This document shows positions 25,803 to 35,376 of a stretch of DNA of 64,000 nucleotides, piece by piece; the first letter of the stretch is position 1; every line of letters starts with the position of its first letter. Made by a program: the position numbers and the translations under genes. The notes beneath the pieces were generated by a model. It was not told the origin of the DNA. It was given only the letters and a program-made list of their open reading frames with translations, and made no database searches. The stretch is taken from positions 57,383-121,382 of the forward strand of contig JAXHTS010000064.1 in NCBI GenBank assembly GCA_034190085.1, in the 5' to 3' direction. The stretch comes from Spirochaetota bacterium. Lineage in GTDB: Bacteria; Spirochaetota; UBA4802; JAFGDQ01.

Positions 25803-26759
25803 TCAAGCCTCAAGTGATTCCATAAGAGCGGGAATTACCTCAAAAAGATCTCCCACAATGCCATATGTTGCGACATTGAATATGGGAGCTTCAGCATCTT
25901 TATTAATTGCAACTATACACTGTGATCCTTTCATACCTGCAACATGTTGAATCGCTCCAGATATTCCAGCCGCAACATATAAAAGGGGAGCAACGGTTTT
26001 TCCAGACTGACCAACCTGACGAGCAGTGTCTGTCCAACCAGCATCAACTACAGCCCTTGATGCTGCAAATTCACCACCAAGCTTCTCTGCAAGCTTAACA
26101 ATTGTATCCTCAAATTTTTCCTTCTCTTTGGTGCCTCTTCCTCCAGCGATAAGTATCTTCGCTTGAGATATGTCCACAGCCCCCTTCATCGTCTCAATTA
26201 CTTCCTTAACCTTAGTTCTGATTTCTCCAATAGAAACAGATACTGAAGTTATAGTGCCTTCTGCCCCAGCTTCTTCTTTATCGTAGGCCCCCTTTTCAAA
26301 GGTAGCAACAAACTTATCGGTCTTTACAGAACGCTCCTCCTGAATTTTTCCATTGAATATATTCCTTGTAAAAACAACAGAACCGTCCCTAATCTCCGCT
26401 TTATTACAATTTGACACAATACCAGCTCCAATTGACATAGCAACCTTAGCAGCAAAATCTACACCATCATAACTATGAGCGATGAGTACTCCCTTTACAT
26501 CCTGACTTTCAGCTATCGATTTTACTGCCTGTGTATACCCATCAGCGGTGTATACATCTAGCTTTAAATCTACAGCAGAAAGAACTTCAGGTATATACTT
26601 GGACAACTCCTTAGCGATAGCATCATCCTTTGCTAAAACAGCTGCTGATGGAGAAGCTCCTAATCCTGAAGAAATTTCCTTTGCCAACTTACAAAGCTCT
26701 AAAGTACCATCGCTTATTTTTCCATCTCTATGCTCAGCTATAACTAATATCCTAGCCAT
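25803..26759 (-). CDS. etfA: Electron transfer flavoprotein, alpha subunit
   Basis: 318 residues, normal length. With EtfB it carries electrons from acyl-CoA dehydrogenases to the quinone pool. The C-terminal FAD-binding domain shows the family signature: LYVAAGISGAIQHVAGMKGS followed by CIVAINKDAEAPIFNVATYG and IVGDLFEVIPAL. The N-terminal half has the nucleotide-binding-like fold seen in EtfA (ILVIAEHRDGK, VKGVLIAHSYDGVDFAA). It follows etfB by 10 bp with a ribosome site in that gap, so the two are made together. No acyl-CoA dehydrogenase is in the window. A (benzyl- or alkyl-)succinyl-CoA dehydrogenase elsewhere would be a natural partner if the array makes succinate adducts (inference). 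Confidence 0.95.
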   Translation of the reverse strand: MARILVIAEHRDGKISDGTLELCKLAKEISSGLGASPSAAVLAKDDAIAKELSKYIPEVLSAVDLKLDVYTADGYTQAVKSIAESQDVKGVLIAHSYDGVDFAAKVAMSIGAGIVSNCNKAEIRDGSVVFTRNIFNGKIQEERSVKTDKFVATFEKGAYDKEEAGAEGTITSVSVSIGEIRTKVKEVIETMKGAVDISQAKILIAGGRGTKEKEKFEDTIVKLAEKLGGEFAASRAVVDAGWTDTARQVGQSGKTVAPLLYVAAGISGAIQHVAGMKGSQCIVAINKDAEAPIFNVATYGIVGDLFEVIPALMESLEA

Positions 26760-26769
26760 TTTTACCCCC

Positions 26770-27558
26770 TTATATCACCTTTGCTTCATTTCTTAATTTG
26801 TTCACCAATGTTGCTGCAGCAGTCTTCGCATCTCCTTCAATAATCTCTGCTTTATGTTCTGATACTGGGATGAACATTTTAATAAATTCTGTTTTTGATC
26901 CATCCTTTCCAACCTCTGAAATTCCTAGATCTGCAGCATTCATAACATCCAATTTCTTCTTCTTTGCCTTCATAATTCCAGGTAGTGTTGGATATCTTGG
27001 TTGATTGATACCTGACTGAATGGAAAGTACCGCTGGCAAACTCATTTCAATAACCTCATTTAAACCACCCTCAAGTTCTCTGTTTACAGTAAGTGATTTA
27101 TTATCAGAGCCAATCTCAACCTTAACAACATTTGTACAATGAGGCATATTCATCATGTCAGCCATCATAACACCTGTTAAAGCTGACTGATTATCCTCAG
27201 ACATAACACCAGTTAATACAAGATCCACATCTCCAATCTTTTCGATAGCCTTATTGAGTGCTGAAGCAACCACATAACTATCCCCAGCATCTATCTCTGG
27301 ATCATTGACATGGATACCCCACTGTGCTCCCATTGCAAAAGCCTGTCTAATGTCTTTGGTTATTCTGTCTGGGCCAGCAGATACGATGATAACCTCACCA
27401 TCTAGTCTCTCTTTAATCTGCAGCGCTTCCTCTACGGCATACTCATCGAAATCATTCATCTTGAAAGCAATCTGGGATTCATCTACCCTGCTCTCATCAA
27501 CAATCGTAAATTTTGATTCCATATCTGGAACTTCTTTTATACAGACAACTATTTTCAT
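26770..27558 (-). CDS. etfB: Electron transfer flavoprotein, beta subunit
   Basis: 262 residues. The beta signature VNRELEGGLNEVIEMSLPAV is intact at about 160-180, preceded by DLVLTGVMSEDNQSALTGVM, the stretch that contacts AMP or FAD in the family. The N-terminus MKIVVCIKEVPD is typical. First gene of the etfBA pair; its own promoter is visible at 27625-27652. In bifurcating ETFs the beta subunit carries extra FAD contacts; this sequence alone does not settle whether it is the simple or the bifurcating type. Confidence 0.95.
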   Translation of the reverse strand: MKIVVCIKEVPDMESKFTIVDESRVDESQIAFKMNDFDEYAVEEALQIKERLDGEVIIVSAGPDRITKDIRQAFAMGAQWGIHVNDPEIDAGDSYVVASALNKAIEKIGDVDLVLTGVMSEDNQSALTGVMMADMMNMPHCTNVVKVEIGSDNKSLTVNRELEGGLNEVIEMSLPAVLSIQSGINQPRYPTLPGIMKAKKKKLDVMNAADLGISEVGKDGSKTEFIKMFIPVSEHKAEIIEGDAKTAAATLVNKLRNEAKVI

Positions 27559-27902
27559 TGCCCTTCTCCCTTCAAAAATTTTTATTCATAATGCTTAATA
27601 ATATTGAAGTATTACTTGGATGTCATCCTACAATTAGCACTATCTATGTCAAGAATAATAATTAAATTGTTAATTTGGAAAATGAAGTCCACTAAAAAAA
27701 TTGTGAAGAGGCAAATAAAGTGATGCAATTCCCACTACCATAAGTTTGACTCTGAAGCGTATATATATATTCTTATTAACATTATAATTAGAATGAAAGC
27801 TATACTATTATTTTTTTATTAAACCTTTCAACGAACTAATTGACAATAACCGAAAAAACCACTAAGATAAGTATTGGTTTATGTGAAAGCAAGGGGTTAA
27901 TT
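27559..27902. other. 344-bp divergent intergenic region between etfB and a TPR-like gene
   Basis: Contains the etfB promoter (27625-27652). The right half is AT-rich with no further element I can support. An upstream TTG in frame with the TPR-like gene (27840) was rejected as a start because a signal peptide begins at 27903. Confidence 0.4.
27625..27652 (-). promoter_or_regulatory. Sigma-70-type promoter of etfBA
   Basis: On the minus strand TTGACA (27652-27647) is followed after 16 bases by TAGGAT (27630-27625). The -35 box is perfect and the -10 box matches 4 of 6. It gives an untranslated leader of about 60 bases before etfB. Confidence 0.6.
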
Positions 27903-28436
27903 ATGAATATGAATAAAAGAATACAATATTTTATGTTTGTAACGATATTGTTTTTGCTCCTCCCATGGACTGAGGCCTACACAGAAGACAAGGTATTCGC
28001 TCTTGTTGAAGAGAACAGATCCTTTTGGGACGAAATACTGAAGGATAGGTTAATTAAGAATAAAAACTTATTATACGCTAGCTTCGTTGCATACAAGGAT
28101 AGATTAAATGAATTATCCATAGAAAGCTTTCAGGAATGCATAAATACCAATTCCTCCAATGAAGTATTAAGGGGAATCGCTAATTACTATATTGGGAAAA
28201 ATCATTTTCTAATGGGAAATTATCAAGAAGCTATTTCTCAATTTTCATCTATTAAGGGGATTGACCTTTCACACCTAAATTATATCAAGTTGGCTGCTCT
28301 CTTAAATAGTGCTATAACATATTATCAACTAAATGAGATAGAGAAATGCAGAGAATATCTACAGACAGTGATAAATGAGGACAATACAGGTAAATATAAA
28401 AAAAAAGCAATGGCAATCCTCTCTCAATTAAATTAG
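27903..28436 (+). CDS. Exported TPR-like protein
   Basis: 177 residues from the ATG at 27903, chosen because AAGGGG lies eight bases upstream and the protein then opens with a clear signal peptide (MNMNKRIQYFMFVTILFLLL, then PWTEAYT). The mature part is helical with repeat-like hairpins: LRGIANYYIGKNHFLMGNYQEAI, YIKLAALLNSAITYYQLNEIEKC. These resemble two or three tetratricopeptide units, protein-binding scaffolds in the periplasm. No specific function is inferred. It stands alone between divergent etf genes and the convergent mgtE gene. Confidence 0.6.
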   Translation: MNMNKRIQYFMFVTILFLLLPWTEAYTEDKVFALVEENRSFWDEILKDRLIKNKNLLYASFVAYKDRLNELSIESFQECINTNSSNEVLRGIANYYIGKNHFLMGNYQEAISQFSSIKGIDLSHLNYIKLAALLNSAITYYQLNEIEKCREYLQTVINEDNTGKYKKKAMAILSQLN

Positions 28437-28617
28437 ACAGTATTTAATGTTTCAACCTTGAATCATTCTATTGTCAAACTGTGTAGATAAAATTACGGCT
28501 TCCCTTTATGAGGATAATCTTGAAGTATAACGACCATGATGATAGAAAAATAACATAGTCCTTTTAATATGTTTCCAAAAAATTATTTTAAAGAGTACTT
28601 AATAACTCAATTCAACA

Positions 28618-29997
28618 TTATATGTCCAATAATAACTTTGCTGTGGTAAAATAAATCGTAATACCACCCATATCCACTAGGGTGGTAAGAGCGGGACTAG
28701 ATATAACAGCTGGATCAAGCTTCAGTTTTGTAGCAAAAATTGGAATAACAGCCCCAAAGAGTGTTGACCAGATTACCTGAATCGATAAAGCTAGAGAAAT
28801 TAGAGCAGCAATATTTTGAAGCTTAAATCCTGATGGAATATCTTGCCCACTGGAAAACAACATTACACCGATATATACTACTGACCCAAGACATAAACAG
28901 ATCAAGACACTAATGACAAGCTCCTTCTTCACAACCTTCATAATATCCTTAGGGAATAATTCATTCAATATAATTGCTCTAAGAACAACAGAAGCAGCCT
29001 GGGTACCAGTATTGCCTCCAGCTGAGTTCAAAAGTGGTATATAGAATGTTAATAATATCAACTTCTCAAGGGATCCTTGAAATACCTTCAGGATTATACC
29101 GGCAAAGAGTCCAAGCACTCCCAATATTATAACCCAATAGATCCTTTTTCTAAAATGAATATAAGCAGGTAGGTCTAAATATGATTTCTCCTCAACCCCA
29201 CCACTGATGGCCATTAGTTTTTCTAAGTCCTCTGTTTCTTCCTCTCTGATGATGTCAATTGCGTCATCATGCGTTATTATACCAGCTAGCTTCTCATTAT
29301 GATCTACAACTGGTAGGGCAATAAGATCGTACTCTTCAATTATCTTTGCAGCCCTCTCCTGATCATCATCAACGTAAATGGAAATAACATCTTTTTTCAT
29401 TATGTCTTTAATCTTTTGCTTTGGTCTGGCAATTATAATTTTTCTTAATGAAACAAATCCGATCAACCGGTTCTGTTCATCCGTTACATAAATATAATAG
29501 ATTGTTTCCTTGGAAGGCGCAACCCTTCTCAACTTCTTAATAGCTATCTCCACGACATCATTCTCATATAATGTCGCATAATCAGTAGTCATTATTGCAC
29601 CAGTGCTACCCTCACAATAAGAGGTCAATTGCAAAATATCCCTTCTCTCTTTTGGTGGCAGAAGAAGGAGGAGTTTATCCACAACATCCTTTTCAAGATG
29701 CTGAAACAGATCAGCCCTATCGTCATGAGACATTTGCATTAAGAGTTCTGTAACATTTTTTTTAAGTTCTGTAGAGACCATCGAAACCTGGACATCCATA
29801 TCCAGATAGCTAAAAATCTCTGCTCTTTTGTATATATCAACGAGATTTAATATCTTCCATATCTCATCTGGCTCAAGAAGTCCCAGAAATTCTGCGTTTT
29901 CCTTTTCATGATGATCTTCTAGGAAGGATTTTAAGATTTGATATTTCTTTTTCTTTAATAAATCTCTAAGTTCTGGAATAAAAATGGGGTTTTTCAT
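28618..29997 (-). CDS. mgtE: MgtE-family magnesium channel/transporter
   Basis: About 459 residues from the ATG at 29997, chosen over the upstream in-frame ATG at 30063 because AAGGAGGTGGGAGAA lies directly before it. The N domain (about 10-125) contains LLPPKERRDILQLTSYCEGS and TGAIMTTDY. Two CBS domains follow (about 130-245; motifs ETIYYIYVTDEQNRLIGFVS and DLIALPVVDHNEKLAGIITH). Five membrane helices fill the C-terminus, with the pore motif PLLNSAGGNTGTQAASVVLR and the ion-site Asp in PALTTLVDMGGI. It admits Mg2+ down the gradient and closes when Mg2+ binds the cytosolic domains. A single-gene unit. Confidence 0.92.
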   Translation of the reverse strand: MKNPIFIPELRDLLKKKKYQILKSFLEDHHEKENAEFLGLLEPDEIWKILNLVDIYKRAEIFSYLDMDVQVSMVSTELKKNVTELLMQMSHDDRADLFQHLEKDVVDKLLLLLPPKERRDILQLTSYCEGSTGAIMTTDYATLYENDVVEIAIKKLRRVAPSKETIYYIYVTDEQNRLIGFVSLRKIIIARPKQKIKDIMKKDVISIYVDDDQERAAKIIEEYDLIALPVVDHNEKLAGIITHDDAIDIIREEETEDLEKLMAISGGVEEKSYLDLPAYIHFRKRIYWVIILGVLGLFAGIILKVFQGSLEKLILLTFYIPLLNSAGGNTGTQAASVVLRAIILNELFPKDIMKVVKKELVISVLICLCLGSVVYIGVMLFSSGQDIPSGFKLQNIAALISLALSIQVIWSTLFGAVIPIFATKLKLDPAVISSPALTTLVDMGGITIYFTTAKLLLDI

Positions 29998-30144
29998 TTC
30001 TCCCACCTCCTTCTTTCTTTCTCCAAAATATATGAGGCAGGAATAATTATCCAATAAAAACAAAGAGATTAAGGTAATAGTAAGACTATTTATAAATCCC
30101 AGTAATCCTATATTTCCCTACCACACACAATTTCAATATTTCAC

Positions 30145-30258
30145 TTACCCTTTGCCGGCACGAGCCGCCTTCCATATCTTCCTCCAAGAATCTTTAATAA
30201 ACAAGCCAATACCTATAAAAATCAATATCAGGCTGACCTGTAAATTGATATCCAACAT
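30145..30258 (-). CDS. Tiny single-span membrane protein (37 residues)
   Basis: An ATG 11 bases after the UDP-xylose-synthase-like stop opens a 37-codon frame: MLDINLQVSLILIFIGIGLF, then IKDSWRKIWKAARAGKG and TAA. One hydrophobic helix followed by a strongly basic tail fits a small inner-membrane protein with the tail in the cytoplasm. AGGT lies 11 bases before the ATG and overlaps the stop of the gene upstream, so coupling is possible. It recalls the short proteins found beside feoB but lacks their Cys residues. Too short for any ORF statistic; supported by composition and position only. Confidence 0.45.
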   Translation of the reverse strand: MLDINLQVSLILIFIGIGLFIKDSWRKIWKAARAGKG

Positions 30259-30269
30259 ATTAACAGTAC

Positions 30270-31244
30270 CTAATAATTTTTCAATAATTTATCAAAATAT
30301 TCAATAGTTTTTGTAAGACCATCTTCAAGACAGATCTCAGGTTTCCATAATAATTCTCTCTTTGCTAGTTCAATGTCTGGCCTTCTTCTGGAAGGATCAT
30401 CTTCAGGCAATTGTTTAAAAACAATGTTTGATCTTGAATTTACTATCTCAATAATCCTCTCTGCTAATTTTAGAATTGAGTATTCCTCAGGATTTCCTAA
30501 ATTAACCGGACCAACGAAATCATCCCTTGCATTCATCATTAAAATGATTCCTTTAACCATATCATCTATATAACAAAAGGATCTTGTTTGGCTGCCATCG
30601 CCATAAACAGTTATATCCTGATTCCTCAAAGCCTGCATAATAAAGTTGCTGACAACCCTTCCATCGTTTGGCTGCATTCTAGGCCCATAAGTATTAAATA
30701 TTCTCACCACCCTAATATTTATCCCATTTTGCCTATAATAATCAAAAAAGAGTGTCTCAGCACATCTTTTCCCTTCATCATAACAGGATCTCTTTCCAAT
30801 AGGATTAACCCTACCCCAATACTGTTCATCCTGTGGATGAACATCTGGATCCCCATATACCTCGCTTGTGGATGCCTGTAGAATCTTCGCCCTAACCCTC
30901 TTTGCAATACCAAGCATATTAATGGACCCTGCCACATTTGTCTTTATAGTCTTTACCGGATTGTACTGATAATGAATCGGAGAAGCAGGACAGGCAAGAT
31001 TATATATCTCATCTACCTCTAAAAGAATAGGATGCACTATATCATGCCTGATCAATTCAAAATTTGAATGAGCGAAAAGGGGTTGAATATTTTCTCTCGC
31101 TCCTGTAAAAAAATTATCAAGGCACAATACGTCATTGCTACCCTTTAACAACACCTCGCATAGGTGCGATCCGATAAATCCTGCACCACCTGTTACTAAT
31201 ATTCTTTTATTAGAATATCTCATTTCATATTCATCGTTTGACAT
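30270..31244 (-). CDS. UDP-glucuronate decarboxylase (UDP-xylose synthase)-like SDR enzyme
   Basis: 324 residues. An extended short-chain dehydrogenase that would convert UDP-glucuronate to UDP-xylose with bound NAD. Rossmann motif [20 protein letters not shown] (about 14-33), then [31 protein letters not shown], the catalytic Thr/Ser in [10 protein letters not shown], and Tyr-x3-Lys in [19 protein letters not shown]. The SCYDEGKR form and [20 protein letters not shown] are typical of UXS rather than of dTDP-glucose dehydratase. The first eight residues precede the fold, and an ATG at residue 8 is an alternative start. It sits in a minus-strand set with a Wzz-like protein, which fits capsule or LPS sugar supply. 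Confidence 0.88.
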   Translation of the reverse strand: MSNDEYEMRYSNKRILVTGGAGFIGSHLCEVLLKGSNDVLCLDNFFTGARENIQPLFAHSNFELIRHDIVHPILLEVDEIYNLACPASPIHYQYNPVKTIKTNVAGSINMLGIAKRVRAKILQASTSEVYGDPDVHPQDEQYWGRVNPIGKRSCYDEGKRCAETLFFDYYRQNGINIRVVRIFNTYGPRMQPNDGRVVSNFIMQALRNQDITVYGDGSQTRSFCYIDDMVKGIILMMNARDDFVGPVNLGNPEEYSILKLAERIIEIVNSRSNIVFKQLPEDDPSRRRPDIELAKRELLWKPEICLEDGLTKTIEYFDKLLKNY

Positions 31245-31395
31245 ACACGAGTCCTATTCGTTATGCCCCATATTTATAATATTATACAATTATGCTACAC
31301 TCATCTGAGATCTATCTCAAGATATGTATCAACATCAACGAGAAAAGAAAACTATATCATTTTTAATATTTACATCCCTAGGTATATAAAAGAAG

Positions 31396-32307
31396 CTAAG
31401 ATTCATTCTCTCTTCTCTTATTTCTTTCTGTAATGAAATAGTCAATAAAGAAGGATAGAAAAATTCCAAATAAAAGAGATGCCATAAAGGCAACTGCAAG
31501 CTTTATAACTAATTTACGACTCAATGTCATCTTACTCTTACTGTTCATAAGCTTCCGTTTATCCCTAATATCTGGTGATATTGGCATTTTAGGCTCAATT
31601 ATTACTGACGAGGGGTAGGTGTAGGAATCTAGAACTAATATAGGATCAATAATCATCTTCGACTTCAATAAATCAGTATTTTCTCTTATTCTACTGAATG
31701 CCCTTCTATATAATTTATCATGTCTGTTCAATATCTTATCAATTGTCCTGTTAACACAATAATATGATATCTCCGGCAGGATAGAGGTATATCCTATGTA
31801 TATACAACCTTCCACTTCTCTATATTCCCATGAAGGCAAATCATAATCCATTTCCTGATTCTTATTCTTATTATTCTCATAAAAAATCATATTATCATGA
31901 TCCTTATCATTAGCTAATTCAAGAGTATGCATCTCAATTAACTCACCAATTGTTATAGGTGGAAACTTCTTATGGTAATCTTTTAAAAATTCCTCAATAA
32001 AAAAACTTGAGTCTAAATATAATTTAATATCCGACCATTGCTCAATTAATACATTTGCAATCTTGCCAATTTTCACCTTAGCATCAACAGTATAAGTATT
32101 TAGTTCAGACACGACATCGATCATCTCTGGGTTAGATTTAGGTTTAGAAGATAAGATTACTGTCAATAAAGTAATAATAATACTTATTCCGACTATAACA
32201 GATATCAAATACCTCCATTTCCATATTTTCATTACTATATCGTAAAGTTGTATCTCATCATCTTGATCCTGACTTTGGTTGTAATGATAATTTCGGTCCT
32301 CTCTCAT
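31396..32307 (-). CDS. Wzz/chain-length-determinant-like inner-membrane protein
   Basis: 303 residues. Two membrane helices bracket a periplasmic domain: the first at about 34-52 (LISVIVGISIIITLLTVIL) after a charged cytoplasmic start containing DEIQLYDIVMKIWKWRY, the second near 270-290 (LVIKLAVAFMASLLFGIFLS). A Pro-rich motif before the second helix (YPSSVIIEPKMPISP) is the usual sign of Wzz proteins, which set polysaccharide length. The middle is helical and Lys/Asn-rich. No tyrosine-kinase domain is attached. Next to the UDP-xylose-synthase-like gene it supports an exopolysaccharide role. Confidence 0.75.
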   Translation of the reverse strand: MREDRNYHYNQSQDQDDEIQLYDIVMKIWKWRYLISVIVGISIIITLLTVILSSKPKSNPEMIDVVSELNTYTVDAKVKIGKIANVLIEQWSDIKLYLDSSFFIEEFLKDYHKKFPPITIGELIEMHTLELANDKDHDNMIFYENNKNKNQEMDYDLPSWEYREVEGCIYIGYTSILPEISYYCVNRTIDKILNRHDKLYRRAFSRIRENTDLLKSKMIIDPILVLDSYTYPSSVIIEPKMPISPDIRDKRKLMNSKSKMTLSRKLVIKLAVAFMASLLFGIFLSFFIDYFITERNKRRENES

Positions 32308-32486
32308 GAATTTAACTCCAGATAAATCAATAGAATAGTCATTACCGAATTTAAATATTATCTATATCCATTCAGACATTAAATATTATTAAAAACACCC
32401 ATATCCCATTCAGAGTCGTGGCTTATAAATACACCAACATTTCTACTAATATATATTCAATAAAACTATAATAAGGTTTATAGCAA

Positions 32487-33257
32487 TTATTCAGAAGAGA
32501 TGAACAATCCATATTTAATATAATAGAAAAAGATACCTATGCTTTCCCTTAAAGCTCTGGCACTCTTAGATAAACTGTTTATATTAGGCAAAAAGTCATA
32601 TAAATTACAACCCTTCCCTTTCCCTGAAAGGGGAGCTGAAGAATGAGAGACAACATCTAGTCCTGCTTTTTTGAAAAGATATTCTGCCCTCCTTATGTGA
32701 TATGCAGAAGTAACTAATAAACCCCTTTTATATCCAATTTGAAATAATTTCTTTTTAACATAAAGGGCATTCTCTACTGTATCCCTACTCTCATCCTCAA
32801 TTATTATTTCCTTTGGTTTCACCCCAAGGTCGATTAAGAACCTCTTAACAACATGGGCTTCCTTTTGACTACCAGCAACACTTCCTCCACTAACCAATAT
32901 TGGAATATTGTATCTATTATGTAATCTAACAGCATCAACGATTCTTGGAATCATATCATATGAAGGGATGCTCACTCCGGAAAAATCTTCAACACCATCA
33001 ATCACACCACCTCCCAAGAGTATAATAACATCTACACCCTGTTCACCACTATAAATGCCTCGTTTCTCAACAATTCCGATCAAAGGGGTTGCAATACATG
33101 AAATCGATATAGAGTATAATATTATCCCTAAAAAAAGATTTATCAATAAAAGTTTATCTCTTCGATATAATCCGTATAAACCCAGAAACACCAAGCAAAC
33201 AACTAAAATACCTGGGATTGTGACAAAAGTGCTTATTATCTTCTTCAATGCAAACAT
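32487..33257 (-). CDS. DUF218 (YdcF/SanA-like) membrane protein
   Basis: 256 residues. Two N-terminal membrane helices (about 10-28 and 34-56) precede a DUF218 domain starting at about 76, with VDVIILLGGGVIDGVEDFSG, IPILVSGGSVAGSQKEAHVV, IIIEDESRDTVENALYVKK and LLVTSAYHIRRAEYLFKKAG. The family is linked to cell-envelope integrity and to the polyprenyl-lipid (ElyC) pool, but its chemistry is not settled. Its neighbours are envelope genes on the same strand, which fits. Confidence 0.85.
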   Translation of the reverse strand: MFALKKIISTFVTIPGILVVCLVFLGLYGLYRRDKLLLINLFLGIILYSISISCIATPLIGIVEKRGIYSGEQGVDVIILLGGGVIDGVEDFSGVSIPSYDMIPRIVDAVRLHNRYNIPILVSGGSVAGSQKEAHVVKRFLIDLGVKPKEIIIEDESRDTVENALYVKKKLFQIGYKRGLLVTSAYHIRRAEYLFKKAGLDVVSHSSAPLSGKGKGCNLYDFLPNINSLSKSARALRESIGIFFYYIKYGLFISSE

Positions 33258-33370
33258 AACAAAGGTGGTTTATATATTCGATCTTACTCTAGACTATTCA
33301 ATCATATGTTATAATATTAAATATTATATAGTTATTATAGATTGATAGACATGTCTATGTATTTCCGATG

Positions 33371-34036
33371 TCAAGCCTTTTTCAAAATTAGCTTACCATT
33401 CTCAAGATGATAATGAGAGTCAGAATTCCTGACAATAAATCTATTGTGGGTAGCAATAATAATCAATATCCCTCTCTTTTCTATTATATCCCTAAATAGT
33501 GCGAAAACCATCTTTCCTGTCTTCTCATCCAGATTTCCTGTTGGCTCATCAGCGATAATGACTTCTGGGTTGTTTATAATAGCTCGCGCAATTGATACCC
33601 TCTGCTTCTCTCCCCCTGAAAGTGTAGCTGGATACTGATGCACTATCTCTTCAAGATTTAAGTACTGTATCAGATAATCAACATTCTGCTTGATGTTTTT
33701 CATTGATGGATTCAGTATAGCAGGATATAGAATATTTTTATAAGCTGATAAATCAGACAGTAAATTATATGATTGAAAAACTAAACCGATTTGTCTATTC
33801 CTATATCTAGATCTTTTGAAATCATTCCATTTATATATATTATTACCTTTGAAATGAACTACCCCTGATTTGGGTTTTAACAAACCCGACAAAATGCTTA
33901 AAAGTGTAGTCTTACCAGATCCAGTCTTACCGGAAATCGATACCATATAATTTGAATCACACTCAAAATTGATATTATCTAATACCCTCCTTCCTCCAAA
34001 AGAAATCTTAACATCTTTAATGGATAGAATATTCAT
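33371..34036 (-). CDS. ABC transporter ATP-binding protein, LolD/MacB type
   Basis: 221 residues, one nucleotide-binding domain. Walker A is GKTGSGKTTLL (about 36-46), the Q loop is in IGLVFQSYNLLSDLSAYKNI, the signature is LSGGEKQRVSIARA, Walker B is VIIADEPTGNLD, and the H-loop His is in IIIATHNRF. The form DEPTGNLDEKTG is characteristic of LolD/FtsE/MacB-type exporters, which move lipoproteins or peptides using permeases of the FtsX fold. No permease gene adjoins it, so its partner is encoded elsewhere. Confidence 0.85.
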   Translation of the reverse strand: MNILSIKDVKISFGGRRVLDNINFECDSNYMVSISGKTGSGKTTLLSILSGLLKPKSGVVHFKGNNIYKWNDFKRSRYRNRQIGLVFQSYNLLSDLSAYKNILYPAILNPSMKNIKQNVDYLIQYLNLEEIVHQYPATLSGGEKQRVSIARAIINNPEVIIADEPTGNLDEKTGKMVFALFRDIIEKRGILIIIATHNRFIVRNSDSHYHLENGKLILKKA

Positions 34037-34297
34037 AGTTTACATGATAAAAAATACTATTTTAATTCCCCATATAATACGGAATGGGATAATGAAAACA
34101 AATCAACAAATAAATATCATTAATAAGTAATTGAAGATTACCGGTATGCATAAAGATGAAATAATTAGGGATTGTAAATGAATATAATTATTATTTAGGA
34201 AGAAATAGCACTCTCATTTATTGGAAAGGAATTTTAAAATAATAATTAAATCGTAATGTCAATCTTTTAGATTACTGAGTTTGGAAAAGTAAAGATA

Positions 34298-35005
34298 TCA
34301 ATACTCAATCGCCCTAATGATAAAATTGGTCATAGCCCGATCAGCATCCTTAATACCCTTATAGTATGTCTCAGCAATACTCAATAAATTATTATATACA
34401 AAAGTAAGATGTGGAATTAGAAAATCCCTCTTTAGGGAATTTCTTACTGGAAATGCCATATTATTCCTAATCTTTCCAAGAGCCTTTTCATCAATTAACT
34501 TGACTCTACCATTAATATGACTAAATACTACATCGTCAGTTCCTACAACTGTTGGTGAAGGATCAACAATCCTCACTACAACATTGGATTCAATATCATA
34601 TTGCCTCTCGCCAATTTCGAATTCCATTTTGGAAACATTCTGTCCACTTACAAACAATCTCGATCTCTTTGTCTGTATGCCAGTTATCCTGTTATCACCG
34701 AAAATATCTCTATGAAATTTGTATGTTTCAATTTCAATATAATCCTTGCCAAGTCTATAGGTTATCCTGTATGGCAGCACTCTGATATCCTTTGTGGAAA
34801 GCAGTTTATACTTGGCAACAACTTCCTCTATCTTTTTGTTCAGATTAAGTATCTGATTATCTAACCTTTCCCCATCCTTATTAAGCTTCTCAGACTCTAA
34901 TTGTGCTTTATCAACTGACTCAATTGGTTTCTTCTCAGCCCCAGCTTGTGAAATAAAATGCAGCAAAAATATTAATAGAAATAGTATCACATACCATCTA
35001 CACAT
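34298..35005 (-). CDS. Exported coiled-coil protein of unknown function
   Basis: 235 residues. A signal peptide (MCRWYVILFLLIFLLHFISQ, cleaved after AGA) is followed by a charged coiled coil at about 30-65 (KAQLESEKLNKDGERLDNQI). The mainly beta middle part contains YRITYRLGKDYIEIETYKFH and SRLFVSGQNVSKMEFEIGER. The helical end contains FIIRAIEY. I recognise no family. It lies 260 bp upstream of the ABC ATPase gene in the same direction, too far to assert an operon. Confidence 0.55.
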   Translation of the reverse strand: MCRWYVILFLLIFLLHFISQAGAEKKPIESVDKAQLESEKLNKDGERLDNQILNLNKKIEEVVAKYKLLSTKDIRVLPYRITYRLGKDYIEIETYKFHRDIFGDNRITGIQTKRSRLFVSGQNVSKMEFEIGERQYDIESNVVVRIVDPSPTVVGTDDVVFSHINGRVKLIDEKALGKIRNNMAFPVRNSLKRDFLIPHLTFVYNNLLSIAETYYKGIKDADRAMTNFIIRAIEY

Positions 35006-35376
35006 TTTTATATCCTAAATTCCATAATTGATATCCCGTAGTGTTTAAAAAAGTAATATATTATCACAAATCTCAGTTAGAGAAAATATATCATATTCTA
35101 GTTTATGTTTGATTGAAATTCAATCATTTTTTTAGTGATCCCTTGAAAAGTCCCTTAGAATTTAAAACTGTAAATTATTTCAGCACCTTAATAATACAAG
35201 TATTATGTAAAAACTTAAAATTCAAATAGCTAAAATGAAAAAATATGGGCGATCCATAAGATCGCCCTCGACTCAAATCCTTGATTCATATAATCATTCT
35301 TTCATTATATTCCAAAATTCATTGGTTTTTAATCAAATCTTATAAAAAGTTATCATCGCTTAATAACCAACTCATC
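35006..35376. other. 371-bp intergenic region after the acyl-CoA operon
   Basis: Contains the SDR-gene terminator (35247-35267) and presumably the promoter of the exported coiled-coil gene. Nothing else is supported. Confidence 0.4.
35247..35267 (-). terminator. Rho-independent terminator of the ligase-thiolase-SDR operon
   Basis: On the minus strand GGGCGATC pairs perfectly with GATCGCCC around a five-base loop and is followed by ATATTTTTTCATTTT. It lies 110 bases after the SDR stop. Confidence 0.85.
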
